Shown: positions 55,794 through 64,000 of the stretch, piece by piece
How the letters are laid out: each line of letters opens with the position of its first letter
Numbering within the stretch: position 1 is the first letter of the stretch
Assembly: GCF_025998815.1 (NCBI RefSeq)
Contig: NZ_AP026678.1
Span: 124,001 to 188,000 of the forward strand
From: Ignavibacterium sp.
GTDB taxonomy: Bacteria > Bacteroidota > Ignavibacteria > Ignavibacteriales > Ignavibacteriaceae
Length of the DNA stretch: 64,000 nt
Reading direction: 5' to 3'
Notes under the pieces: model-generated
Database searches by the model: none
The model's input: the letters and a program-made list of their open reading frames with translations, nothing else
What the model was told of the DNA's origin: nothing
Program-made: the position numbers and the translations under genes

Positions 55794-58700
55794 TTATTGA
55801 AATGCTTCTTTAATAAGTTGTTCCTGTTGCTGAAGTGTAATTCTTGCTGAGCCGACTGCTGGGCTAGCACCTTCGGGACGACTGACACAATATAATTTTT
55901 GATTGTTGTTTTTAATTTCTTCCAATCTGTGCCATAGAAAATTCCAGGCACCCATATTTCGTGGCTCTTCCTGTACCCATACAAGCTTTTGAGAATTATG
56001 ATAAGAACTTAATATCCTTTTAAGCATTTCTGATTTGAATGGATAATACTGCTCTAATCTAATTATTGCCGTATCTTTTATCTTATTAACATCAAGAAAC
56101 TTTTTTAGATCATAATAAACTTTACCGCTCGTGAGGATAATTCTTGTAATTTTAGATTTATCTGTTACTGTCAGATCATCCAGAACTTCTTTGAATTCAC
56201 CAGATAAAAATTCTTCTTTGGAAGATTTTGCTTCAGGATGTCTCAATAAACTTTTGGGGGTAAAAATAACTAATGGTTTCTGAAGATTATATTTTATTTG
56301 CCTTCTTAACAGGTGGAAATATTGGACTGGAGTGGTTACATTGCAAACATGCATATTCTCTTCTGCACACAAAATCAGAAACCTCTCGATTCTTGCACTT
56401 GAATGTTCAGGACCTTGTCCCTCATAGCCGTGAGGAAGTAACATAACAAGACTATTCGGAACATTCCACTTTTCAAAAGAAGCTACAATAAAATTATCAA
56501 TAATTACTTGCGCACTATTTGCAAAATCCCCAAACTGAGCTTCCCAAATTACTAATGCTAATGGATCTGCGGTGCTGTAACCATATTCAAATCCCAGAAC
56601 TGCTGCTTCAGATAATGAACTATCAAGCGCTTCAAGATTTGCCTGATTAGCATCCAGATGATTTAATGGAAAGTATTCAGTTCCCGTTTTAACATCAGTT
56701 AAAGCCAAATGCCTCTGGCTGAAAGTTCCCCTAACACTATCCTGACCACTTAATCTAACTGGTGTTCCTTCAAGAAGTAAGCTTCCGAATGCAATGGATT
56801 CTGCAAGTGCCCAATCTGCTTTTGCTGAATTATCCAATAACTTTCTTCTTGCCTCAAGAAATTTTTGTAACTTTGGATGTCCATTGAAATTTTCTGGTAA
56901 AGTGGTTAATCCGATTATTACCTTATTTAGAATTTCCTCTGAAATAAAAGTTGGCTGTGTCTTTACTGACTTAATTGATTTTGCGGGAACAGCTAGTGGA
57001 ACTTCGCTTGAGAAAGTCGTGCTCTTTTTCTTAACTGAGTCCAAAGCTTTTGATAGTTCTTTTTCGTATGATGATTGAATTTTTTCTGCTTCTTCTGAAG
57101 TGATAACTCCTTCTTTCAATAATTTATCGAGATAAATTTTTCTTACCGATGGATGAGCTTTTATTTTGTCATAAAGAATTGGCTGAGTAAATCCTGGCTC
57201 ATCACCTTCATTATGACCGTGCCTTCTGTATCCAAATAAATCTATTACAACATCTTTCTTAAAAACATGTTTATATTCAAAAGCAATTTTTGTAACCCAT
57301 AAAGCAGCTTCAGGATCATCACCATTTACGTGGAATATTGGGGCTTGAATCATTTTTGCAACATCAGTTGCATAAGTTGACGATCTTGCATCTTCGGGAG
57401 TAGTGGTGAAACCAATTTGATTATTAACAATAATATGAACTGTACCACCGGTTCTATAACCACTCAGCTGAGACAGGTTAAGTGTTTCTGCTACAACACC
57501 TTGACCCGCAAATGCAGCGTCACCGTGAATCAGTATTGGCATTACTTTCTGATGTGCTTTGGCATCACCCAACCTGGTTTGTTTTGCGCGAACAATACCT
57601 TCGACAACTGGGTTAACCCATTCAAGATGACTTGGATTTGATGAAAGGGAAACCCCAATCATTTTCCCGTTAAGTGTCTTATACTTACCGGTTGCTCCAA
57701 GATGATATTTCACATCTCCCGAGCCCTGAATTGAATTTGGATCCTGTATATCTTCAAATTCACTGAAAATAGATTCATAAGATTTACCCATAATATTAAC
57801 TAGCACATTCATCCTTCCACGATGAGCCATTCCAATAACAGCTTCAGATACATTATGTTCTGCCGCTTCATTCAGTAGGAAATCGAGTACAGGTATAAGT
57901 GTTTCAGAACCTTCTAATGAAAATCTTTTATGTCCTATAAATCTGTTGTGAAGAAAATGTTCAAATGATTCTGCCTGTATTAATTTTTTCAAAATGTGCT
58001 TCTTGATATTGCTATCAAAGTCAGGAGTATTTTTAGACGGCTCCATTTTACTCTGAAGCCAGACTTTTTCTGCGGGACTTTGGATGTGCATATATTCTAC
58101 GCCAATCTTCTCACAATAGGTCTTGTGTAAAATTGTGAGTATCTGTCTTAAAGTTGCTGTCTTTAATCCTCCGAATCCTCCCGTAATAAATTCTCTGTCA
58201 AGGTCCCAAACTGTCAGATTGAAGGAAGATGGATCAAGCTCCGGATGATAATTTACTTTTGACCCAAGTGGATCAAGGTCAGCGATTAAATGTCCACGAA
58301 CACGATACAAATTAATTAGTTGTAGAACTTTAGCTTGCTTTACAATTTCATCAGCGCTTGATGACTTGTCAAAACCACCGGGTTGGTAATCAGTTTCCCA
58401 TTGCAAGGGTCTCATTGTTACTTTTAACTCATCGAATATCTCCTCATAAAATCTATCTTTACCTAGTAATAATTCATTTATCTCTTTAAGAAAAAGCCCT
58501 GATTCAGCACCCTGAATAATTCTATGGTCATATGTACTGGTGATGTTCATTACCTTACTTATTCCGAGAGCGGAAATAGTCGTTGGCGACATCGCCTGAT
58601 ACTCTGCATTGTACTGTATTGCTCCGATTGCAATTATTGCTCCCTGACCAATCATCAATCTTGGAATTGATGACACCGTTCCTATAGTACCAGGGTTTGT

Positions 58701-59411
58701 TAGTGTAATTGTAGTTCCTAAAAATTCTGATGGATCTATAGTGCCTTTTCTCGAACGCTCAACTATATCTTCATAAGCTTGTAAAAATTCTTTGAATGAA
58801 AGTTTGTTCGCATTTTTAATGTTTGGAACAAGCAATGATCTGCTTCCATCTTTTCTTTCTATGTCTATTGCTAAGCCGAGATTAACATTTTTTCTCACTA
58901 TGAGGTTGGGCTTACCGTCAATTATTGTAAAAGCATTGTTCATAGCTGGAATTTTCTTAATCGCTTTGAGTATTGCCCAGCTAATGATATGAGTAAAAGA
59001 TACTTTACCTAAATTTCTTTTCTGAAGATGTTGATTTATAAGAATTCGGTTTTCTTCTAAAAGTTTAACCGGAATAGTCCTTTGTGAAGTTGCCACGGGA
59101 ATTGTTAAGCTTGATGTCATATTGTCAAGAATTCTCTGAGCACTTCCTGCAATTACTTTTAGTTCATCATCTTCAGATGGTTTTGGAAATTCAACATTCT
59201 TTGGCAATGTAAGATATGATAAACTTTCCTGATGTCCGGAACCATTTGATTTATTTTTACCTTCAACATTTCCAAAAAATTTTCTCCATTGTTCAGGCAC
59301 TTCATCAGGTTTTTGTTCATATTGTTTGTACAGATACTCGACGAACCAGGTGTTCGCACCAAATTTCTCAAGTTCTTCAATTTCTTTTTTAGATAATTTT
59401 TCTTTTTTCAT
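55794..59411 (-). CDS. kgd: Multifunctional 2-oxoglutarate dehydrogenase E1 with fused E2 acyltransferase domain
   Basis: 1205 residues, the architecture of mycobacterial Kgd. N-terminal E1 segment (NTWFVEYLYKQYEQKPDEVP), then residues ~95-310 an E2 acyltransferase domain (IPVKLLEENRILINQHL, DPSEFLGTTITLTNPGTIGT, and the active-site TYDHRIIQGAESG), then a full thiamine-diphosphate E1: YRVRGHLIADLDPLG, GMAHRGRMNVLVNIMGK, GDAAFAGQGVVAETLNLS, NNQIGFTTTPEDARSS, and LLPHGYEGQGPEHSSARIER near the C-terminus. It oxidises 2-oxoglutarate in the citric-acid cycle, probably together with a separate lipoyl-E2/E3. Stand-alone gene with its own terminator. No lipoyl domain is visible in it. Confidence 0.93.
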   Translation of the reverse strand: MKKEKLSKKEIEELEKFGANTWFVEYLYKQYEQKPDEVPEQWRKFFGNVEGKNKSNGSGHQESLSYLTLPKNVEFPKPSEDDELKVIAGSAQRILDNMTSSLTIPVATSQRTIPVKLLEENRILINQHLQKRNLGKVSFTHIISWAILKAIKKIPAMNNAFTIIDGKPNLIVRKNVNLGLAIDIERKDGSRSLLVPNIKNANKLSFKEFLQAYEDIVERSRKGTIDPSEFLGTTITLTNPGTIGTVSSIPRLMIGQGAIIAIGAIQYNAEYQAMSPTTISALGISKVMNITSTYDHRIIQGAESGLFLKEINELLLGKDRFYEEIFDELKVTMRPLQWETDYQPGGFDKSSSADEIVKQAKVLQLINLYRVRGHLIADLDPLGSKVNYHPELDPSSFNLTVWDLDREFITGGFGGLKTATLRQILTILHKTYCEKIGVEYMHIQSPAEKVWLQSKMEPSKNTPDFDSNIKKHILKKLIQAESFEHFLHNRFIGHKRFSLEGSETLIPVLDFLLNEAAEHNVSEAVIGMAHRGRMNVLVNIMGKSYESIFSEFEDIQDPNSIQGSGDVKYHLGATGKYKTLNGKMIGVSLSSNPSHLEWVNPVVEGIVRAKQTRLGDAKAHQKVMPILIHGDAAFAGQGVVAETLNLSQLSGYRTGGTVHIIVNNQIGFTTTPEDARSSTYATDVAKMIQAPIFHVNGDDPEAALWVTKIAFEYKHVFKKDVVIDLFGYRRHGHNEGDEPGFTQPILYDKIKAHPSVRKIYLDKLLKEGVITSEEAEKIQSSYEKELSKALDSVKKKSTTFSSEVPLAVPAKSIKSVKTQPTFISEEILNKVIIGLTTLPENFNGHPKLQKFLEARRKLLDNSAKADWALAESIAFGSLLLEGTPVRLSGQDSVRGTFSQRHLALTDVKTGTEYFPLNHLDANQANLEALDSSLSEAAVLGFEYGYSTADPLALVIWEAQFGDFANSAQVIIDNFIVASFEKWNVPNSLVMLLPHGYEGQGPEHSSARIERFLILCAEENMHVCNVTTPVQYFHLLRRQIKYNLQKPLVIFTPKSLLRHPEAKSSKEEFLSGEFKEVLDDLTVTDKSKITRIILTSGKVYYDLKKFLDVNKIKDTAIIRLEQYYPFKSEMLKRILSSYHNSQKLVWVQEEPRNMGAWNFLWHRLEEIKNNNQKLYCVSRPEGASPAVGSARITLQQQEQLIKEAFQ

Positions 59412-59513
59412 ACTTTTTATTCTGCTCTTTGATTAATATTTTTCTTTAGAGTCTGTTAATTAAAATATAATCGGATTTTAATTGAAAATATAACAATTAT
59501 AGGCAAAAATTCT

Positions 59514-60152
59514 ATGGACGAAAATACTCTGAACAACCTCAGAAAGAACTACGAAAAAGGCGAATTGTTAGAAAGTCAAATCAATCCTGATCCTTACCGC
59601 CAATTTGAAATCTGGTTTGACGATGTTCTTAATTCAAATATTTATGAGCCAAATACAATGATTTTAGCAACTTCATTAGAAAATAAACCTTCAGCTCGTG
59701 TAGTTCTGTTAAAAGGATTTGATAGTTCTGGTTTTAAATTCTATACAAATTATAACAGTAGAAAAGGAAAGGAACTTTCTCTAAATCCAAATGCAGCACT
59801 GCTTTTTTACTGGATGGAATTAGAAAGACAGGTAAGGATTGAAGGAAGAGTTGAAAAACTAAGTAGAGAAGAGTCGCTTGAGTATTTTAATTCGAGACCC
59901 ATTGAAAGTCGCTATGGTGCGCTTGCATCAAATCAAAGTGACTTAATCCCAAACAGAGAATATCTTGAAAGGAAATTTTCTGAGCTTAAGAAAAAGTATG
60001 GAGATAATCCTCCAATGCCTGAAAATTGGGGAGGTTACAAACTGATTCCTGAATTATTTGAATTCTGGCAGGGAAGACCAAATCGTTTACACGACAGAAT
60101 TGTTTATCAGAAATCCGAAAATAGCTGGAAAATTTTCCGGCTCTCACCCTGA
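59514..60152 (+). CDS. pdxH: Pyridoxamine 5'-phosphate oxidase
   Basis: 212 residues, the normal length. FMN enzyme that oxidises pyridoxine or pyridoxamine phosphate to pyridoxal phosphate. Motifs: NTMILATSLENKPSARVVLL, KGFDSSGFKFYTNYNSRKGK (FMN phosphate site), LLFYWMELERQVRIEGRVEK, SRYGALASNQSDLI, and the C-terminal FWQGRPNRLHDRIVYQ and W..FRLSP. Divergent from the dehydrogenase gene; the 102-bp gap must hold both promoters. Confidence 0.96.
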   Translation: MDENTLNNLRKNYEKGELLESQINPDPYRQFEIWFDDVLNSNIYEPNTMILATSLENKPSARVVLLKGFDSSGFKFYTNYNSRKGKELSLNPNAALLFYWMELERQVRIEGRVEKLSREESLEYFNSRPIESRYGALASNQSDLIPNREYLERKFSELKKKYGDNPPMPENWGGYKLIPELFEFWQGRPNRLHDRIVYQKSENSWKIFRLSP

Positions 60153-60163
60153 AAAAATTATTT

Positions 60164-60191
60164 TTGACATTGTAAAGAAATAAAGTATTTT
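60164..60191 (+). promoter_or_regulatory. Possible promoter of the T9SS propeller gene
   Basis: TTGACA, 16-bp spacer, TATTTT, 26 bp before the chosen ATG at 60218. Good -35, fair -10. It leaves a very short leader. Confidence 0.4.
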
Positions 60192-60217
60192 TCGATAGGC
60201 AAAGCATGGAGTCTGCC

Positions 60218-62368
60218 ATGAAAAAATTAATTATATCCTTCCTGTTTACCGTTTCAATTTTCTCGCAGGTACATCACAATATTTGGTATGGCTTTGGACC
60301 ATATGGCGGAAGTGTTTACGAAATTTCCACAAACTCCCGAGGAAATATTGCAACGATAACAAATGGTGGGTTGAGTTATTTTTATTATGATTGGATTCAT
60401 ATGTATAAAACAAAAGATTTTCAGCATGCAACTTTTCTTGGAACATCTGATACTTTAATTGCTTGTGATGCCGATTCACTCTATTGGACTGCCGATGTAA
60501 GTTATCATTGGCACTCAATTGCACCTTTATTAAAACCTGTCAATGGAATCAAAATCAGAAAATCACCGCAAATAAAATTTTTCTTATGGTCAGATACTAC
60601 ATTCTTTACGCTTGAGTGGAATGGACAAAATTATCAGACGATTTATCCCGGTAACGGTTATATCAATGACATTTTTTTGAATGCAGATAACTCAATTATA
60701 ATGGCTACTGATGTGGGAGTATTCAAATCAACTGATGATGGAATAAACTGGACTCAATTATCTCTTCCATCAAAAAATTATTTTGCACTTGCCGGAGATA
60801 ATATCGCACCTTTCAAACTTGCGACAATTGCTGATGATTCAAATCTTGTTTATCTATCAAGCAACAATGGAGATAATTGGATTGTAACTAATAACGGTTT
60901 ACCACAAGGCGCTTTTGAGTTAACTGATATCGATATGAATATTTACGGACAAATTTTTGTCGGTGCAAAGATCGGCATTTACAGAACAACTAACTTCGGA
61001 ACTAATTGGGGACCTTTTTCAGATGGACTTGAATATCCGGATTTCGGTGTTATGAAAGTCTTGAAAGTCAATACTGTTTATTGCTCAGGTAACAGAGTTT
61101 ATGCAGGTACCGATGAAGGGTTATTTGAGAAAACAAATCAATCAGCATATTGGAATCAGATTGGTCCTAATAATCAGCAATGTCTTTCACTTGGAAAAAC
61201 TCCTGCGATGATGGATCACCTGATACTTGGAACACCAAAAGGAGTTAAAGTAAATTCTTACGATTGGTTTGTTGCTGATAATTATGGACAAGATGGTTTC
61301 CCTATAAATGCTTTGATATTAGCTTCCGGTGGAAGTTATGCATTGGCTGCCGGTATTTACCCTGAAGGGAATGGATTCATTCAGAGGTCAACAAATTCCG
61401 GATTTAATTGGGAAACAGTTTTTAGTCTGCCAATAACATCCGGAAAATTTAATTATTTCTTTCAAAGGAAAGACAGCACTCAGTTGTATCTTGCTTTATG
61501 TGAAGGAATAAATTCATTCGGACTTTATATATCGGATATAATGAACTCTCCAACGCAATGGGAAGGAATTCCAAATACTGAAGGAATGAATTTTCAATTT
61601 GCAACTTCATTCCTGGATCAATTAAACGAAATTTATTTTTTAGTAAATGACTCTTTGATATATAAAAGTAATAACGGTGGAAGAACTTTAACTTATGTCT
61701 CTTTTGTACCTGGCGGAAAATTAAACAGCATATATGCTGTTGATCATGGAACGACTAAAAATATTTATGCATGCGGGCACGGAATAAAAGTTAGTACTGA
61801 TTTTGGTTTGACCTGGCAAGATTTTGGTTTGAATGAGTATGAAGTTGTAAGATTAATTTATGAAAGCTATTCATTGCTTGCTGCAACAAGAAATAATGGG
61901 TTCTTTGCTAAGTATCATAGTCAGGGTGATTGGCTGCCATTTTCTGGTGGTCTTGGAGATGGTAAAGTAATTAATGATGCTTTGAACTTTACAAGTTGGG
62001 TATTACATACTGCAACGGCAAATCATTCGGTATATTTCCTCTGGCTGATAATAAATGATGTTGAAGATAAAAATGATTTGAATTCACCAGATAATTTTGT
62101 GCTAATGCAAAACTATCCCAATCCATTTAATCCGCATACCAGAATTCAGTATATAGTAAACACTACGCAATTTGTAACCTTAAAAATATTCGATTTGCTT
62201 GGCAATGAAGTAGCAACATTAGTTAATGAAGAAAAACAACCCGGTGTGTATGAAGTTGAGTTTTCCGTAGGTCAGAACTCCAGTCCTGACTTAGCAAGCG
62301 GAATATATTTCTATCAACTTCAGGCAGGAGATTTTATTGCAACAAAGAAGATGATTTTGCTGAGATAA
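60218..62368 (+). CDS. Secreted beta-propeller protein with T9SS sorting domain
   Basis: 716 residues from the ATG at 60218, which has GGAG 6 bp upstream and starts the signal peptide (MKKLIISFLFTVSIFS); the ATG at 60206 would add four residues. The body holds repeated BNR/YCF48-like blades: VFKSTDDGINWTQLSLPS, YLSSNNGDNWIVTNNGLP, IYRTTNFGTNWGPFSDGL, IQRSTNSGFNWETVFSLP, KVSTDFGLTWQDFGL. The C-terminal ~85 residues are the T9SS tail: NYPNPFNPHTRIQYIV, IFDLLGNEVATLVNEEK, GIYFYQLQAGDFIATKKM. It is exported and anchored or released at the cell surface. The function is unknown. Confidence 0.9.
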   Translation: MKKLIISFLFTVSIFSQVHHNIWYGFGPYGGSVYEISTNSRGNIATITNGGLSYFYYDWIHMYKTKDFQHATFLGTSDTLIACDADSLYWTADVSYHWHSIAPLLKPVNGIKIRKSPQIKFFLWSDTTFFTLEWNGQNYQTIYPGNGYINDIFLNADNSIIMATDVGVFKSTDDGINWTQLSLPSKNYFALAGDNIAPFKLATIADDSNLVYLSSNNGDNWIVTNNGLPQGAFELTDIDMNIYGQIFVGAKIGIYRTTNFGTNWGPFSDGLEYPDFGVMKVLKVNTVYCSGNRVYAGTDEGLFEKTNQSAYWNQIGPNNQQCLSLGKTPAMMDHLILGTPKGVKVNSYDWFVADNYGQDGFPINALILASGGSYALAAGIYPEGNGFIQRSTNSGFNWETVFSLPITSGKFNYFFQRKDSTQLYLALCEGINSFGLYISDIMNSPTQWEGIPNTEGMNFQFATSFLDQLNEIYFLVNDSLIYKSNNGGRTLTYVSFVPGGKLNSIYAVDHGTTKNIYACGHGIKVSTDFGLTWQDFGLNEYEVVRLIYESYSLLAATRNNGFFAKYHSQGDWLPFSGGLGDGKVINDALNFTSWVLHTATANHSVYFLWLIINDVEDKNDLNSPDNFVLMQNYPNPFNPHTRIQYIVNTTQFVTLKIFDLLGNEVATLVNEEKQPGVYEVEFSVGQNSSPDLASGIYFYQLQAGDFIATKKMILLR

Positions 62369-62465
62369 TTTTTTCAATAAAACCGAATTCAGTTCTGTAA
62401 TATGCTGCGATTATTGTTTTAGACTTTGTGCCTTACTGTCTTAGTGGCAAAATAAAATTCACTCT

Positions 62466-63326
62466 TCAGGTCGTAAATTTTCTTTTCAGTGCAGGCGCTC
62501 CTGCTATCAAGGTTCGGATAGTGATTGCAGAAATAATTATCACACCGCCGATGATTGCGTAAAGAGAAGGAACTTCCCCATAACCAATAAATACCCATAT
62601 TGGATTCAGCACAGGTTCAAGCATAGAAATGATTGAAGCTTCAACTGCCAGAATTCTTTTTATTCCGTAACTGAATAAAGCATAAGCAATTGCAATCTGA
62701 AATACGCCAAGAAAAGTGAGCTTCCACAAATCTGAAAAAGTTAGAGAATTCATTTCAAACAGGAATGGGATACAAACTATCGCAACAATAACATTTCCGT
62801 AGAAGATTGATGCTTCGCCATACTGCTTGTCATTTTTTTTCATCCCAAGAAAAAATGCTGCAAAAGCTACCCCTGCAAAAAGTGCCGCAAGATTTCCTTT
62901 GATATCACCAGGAGTCAAATCTCCCATAAAAAATAAAATCATTCCAACAAAGCAAACGGCAATTGTTACAACATTAATCTTTTCCCACTTTGTTTTAGTT
63001 AATAGAGGTTCAAAGATCAGAACATAAATCGGTGCAGTTGATTGAAGAAATATCGCATTAGCCGCAGTAGTAGTTTTTGTGGCAATAACAAAGAAGATTA
63101 AAACTGCTGCATAAGAGATTGAGTTAAGCAAAGCCAATGGATTAAGCTTTAGGATTTTTTGTCGGAATAGAATTGCAAAGACAATAGCTGCAATCAAACA
63201 TCTGAAGAAAGATATTTGCATCGGAGTAAGTGTAATCAATTTTATGAAAAGTCCACCTGAACTCCACAACAGAGCTGTTAGGAATACTGCAAGGATACCC
63301 TTTGTATGATCCGAAGAATTTCTCAT
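62466..63326 (-). CDS. EamA/DMT-family inner-membrane transporter
   Basis: 286 residues with about ten hydrophobic segments in two halves, each an EamA repeat: GILAVFLTALLWSSGGLFIK at the N-terminus and ASIFYGNVIVAIVCIPFLF at the start of the second half, followed by LEPVLNPIWVFIGYGEVPS and GGVIIISAITIRTLI. DMT transporters export or exchange small metabolites such as amino acids. The substrate is not predictable. It converges on the T9SS propeller gene. Confidence 0.9.
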   Translation of the reverse strand: MRNSSDHTKGILAVFLTALLWSSGGLFIKLITLTPMQISFFRCLIAAIVFAILFRQKILKLNPLALLNSISYAAVLIFFVIATKTTTAANAIFLQSTAPIYVLIFEPLLTKTKWEKINVVTIAVCFVGMILFFMGDLTPGDIKGNLAALFAGVAFAAFFLGMKKNDKQYGEASIFYGNVIVAIVCIPFLFEMNSLTFSDLWKLTFLGVFQIAIAYALFSYGIKRILAVEASIISMLEPVLNPIWVFIGYGEVPSLYAIIGGVIIISAITIRTLIAGAPALKRKFTT

Positions 63327-63407
63327 TTGATTTTTCTTTACTGTAAAAAGTTACTTCTTTTAATTTTTAACCTGATTAAATTACTGTTGCAAAAAATAAT
63401 AAATTAA

Positions 63408-63830
63408 ATGTCTTCCAAACATACATACTTGAGCCATACTGCTGATATTGCATTTGATGTAGAAGCTGATTCTCTTGAAGAATTATTCACAGAAGCATTT
63501 AAAGGATGGCTGGAATCGGTTCTCGAAATTTCTAATGTTGAACCTTCTGATGAGATAGATATTAAACTAAAATCTGAATCTCTTGAGCAATTACTCGTTG
63601 ATTTTTTGAATGAAATAAATTTCCTTTTAACAGTTAAGAAAATTTTATGTCTAGAAGTTAAAAAGATTGAGGTGAATGCGAGTGAATTTTTAATGAGAGT
63701 TTTATTAGGTACCGTTGAATTAAATGATAACTTTATTCTTAAAGAGGAAATAAAATCAGTTACTTATCATCAGATGGAAATTAGACAAGAAAATGGTAAA
63801 TATTTTGTAAGAGTTGTATTCGATATTTAG
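63408..63830 (+). CDS. Archease
   Basis: 140 residues, the usual archease size. Opening YLSHTADIAFDVEADSLEEL then FTEAFKGWLESVLE, with the metal-binding aspartate in HTADI, and C-terminal IKSVTYHQMEIRQENGKYFV then VRVVFDI, which closes the fold and supplies the final Asp. Archease speeds multiple turnover of the RNA ligase RtcB by helping its guanylylation. No rtcB lies within the window; it may follow downstream. Confidence 0.92.
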   Translation: MSSKHTYLSHTADIAFDVEADSLEELFTEAFKGWLESVLEISNVEPSDEIDIKLKSESLEQLLVDFLNEINFLLTVKKILCLEVKKIEVNASEFLMRVLLGTVELNDNFILKEEIKSVTYHQMEIRQENGKYFVRVVFDI

Positions 63831-63903
63831 AAATCAGAATAGCACGCAGATGACACTGATTAAACTGATTTTCACTGATTTATTTTTGAAACGAAATAAT
63901 CTT

Positions 63904-63983
63904 TATAAAATCCCGGAAGAATGAAATTATTATTGCAAAAGAAATACGAATCCATATAAATCCCAGAGGGATGAAATTATTAT
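63904..63983 (+). repeat. Two dispersed-repeat units spaced 50 bp
   Basis: Two units of the form TCCC-(6 variable)-ATGAAATTATTAT begin at 63911 and 63961, each preceded by an A/T-rich ATAAA. The variable part reads GGAAGA and AGAGGG. The TCCCAGAGGGA core also occurs inverted at 12634-12644. They look like members of an intergenic repeat family. The rest of 63831-64000 shows no gene. Confidence 0.6.
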
Positions 63984-64000
63984 AGATTGTATGAAACATA

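Overview
The window looks like a chromosome fragment of an Ignavibacteria-type member of the Bacteroidota/Chlorobi group. The DNA is AT-rich. Secreted proteins end in type IX secretion (T9SS) tails of the YPNPFNP...GIYFYQL...TKKM kind. A TonB receptor, a T9SS cargo protein and a PorV-like porin form one cluster. The multifunctional 2-oxoglutarate dehydrogenase carries a fused E2 domain. Several genes have plain Shine-Dalgarno sites. The assignment rests on family recognition by eye; no search was run.

Layout. 1-12.1 kb is housekeeping and envelope: the 3' part of a TonB-dependent receptor, a T9SS cargo protein, a PorV/PorQ protein, a convergent HerA-like ATPase, a DUF3078 outer-membrane protein and a Wzi-like beta-barrel. 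At 12.2 kb lies an isolated TOBE domain, the tail of a sugar-ABC ATPase with no ATPase domain. At 12.8-16.5 kb is a striking regulatory unit: a consensus promoter (TTGACA-17-TAATAT), then two successive SAM-II-type riboswitches, each followed by an intrinsic terminator, then a small protein, a DUF6745-like protein, metK and a von Willebrand A protein. For the second riboswitch an antiterminator that competes with the aptamer pseudoknot can be drawn.

From about 16.6 to 54.7 kb the window is an accessory, defence-type island. An intact tRNA-Thr(TGT) gene closes it on the right (54642-54716). A 26-bp exact copy of that tRNA's anticodon-to-T-arm segment sits at 18386-18411. Just inside each end is the same 22-bp motif, a doublet of CTACTTCAGT. 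This is what att core plus arm-type integrase sites would look like. No integrase was found. The island holds, in order: (i) a RecD-like helicase, a TPR protein with a cold-shock-like tail, and a giant UvrD-like helicase with repeats; (ii) a NERD nuclease-SF1 helicase; (iii) a SNF2 helicase with DUF3883, a DUF1156 adenine methylase broken by frameshifts, a DUF499 ATPase and a PLD-like protein; (iv) a frameshifted UDG-like gene, a SIR2-family protein and a HEPN-like protein; (v) McrBC with an insert inside the McrB AAA+ domain; (vi) a 1587-residue fusion of a sacsin/Hsp90-type ATPase with a UPF1-like helicase plus an unknown partner; (vii) a decayed HNH endonuclease and a small ribbon-helix-helix protein. 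Five or more gene remnants show repeated gain and decay.

From 54.6 kb the backbone returns: tRNA-Thr, a broken 5' half-tRNA, tRNA-Gly(CCC), a STAS protein, 2-oxoglutarate dehydrogenase, pdxH, a T9SS beta-propeller protein, an EamA transporter and archease.

The best candidates for undescribed biology are the tandem SAM-II control of the DUF6745 operon, the helicase/TPR-cold-shock/helicase trio, the sacsin-ATPase-helicase pair, and the SIR2-HEPN pair next to McrBC.
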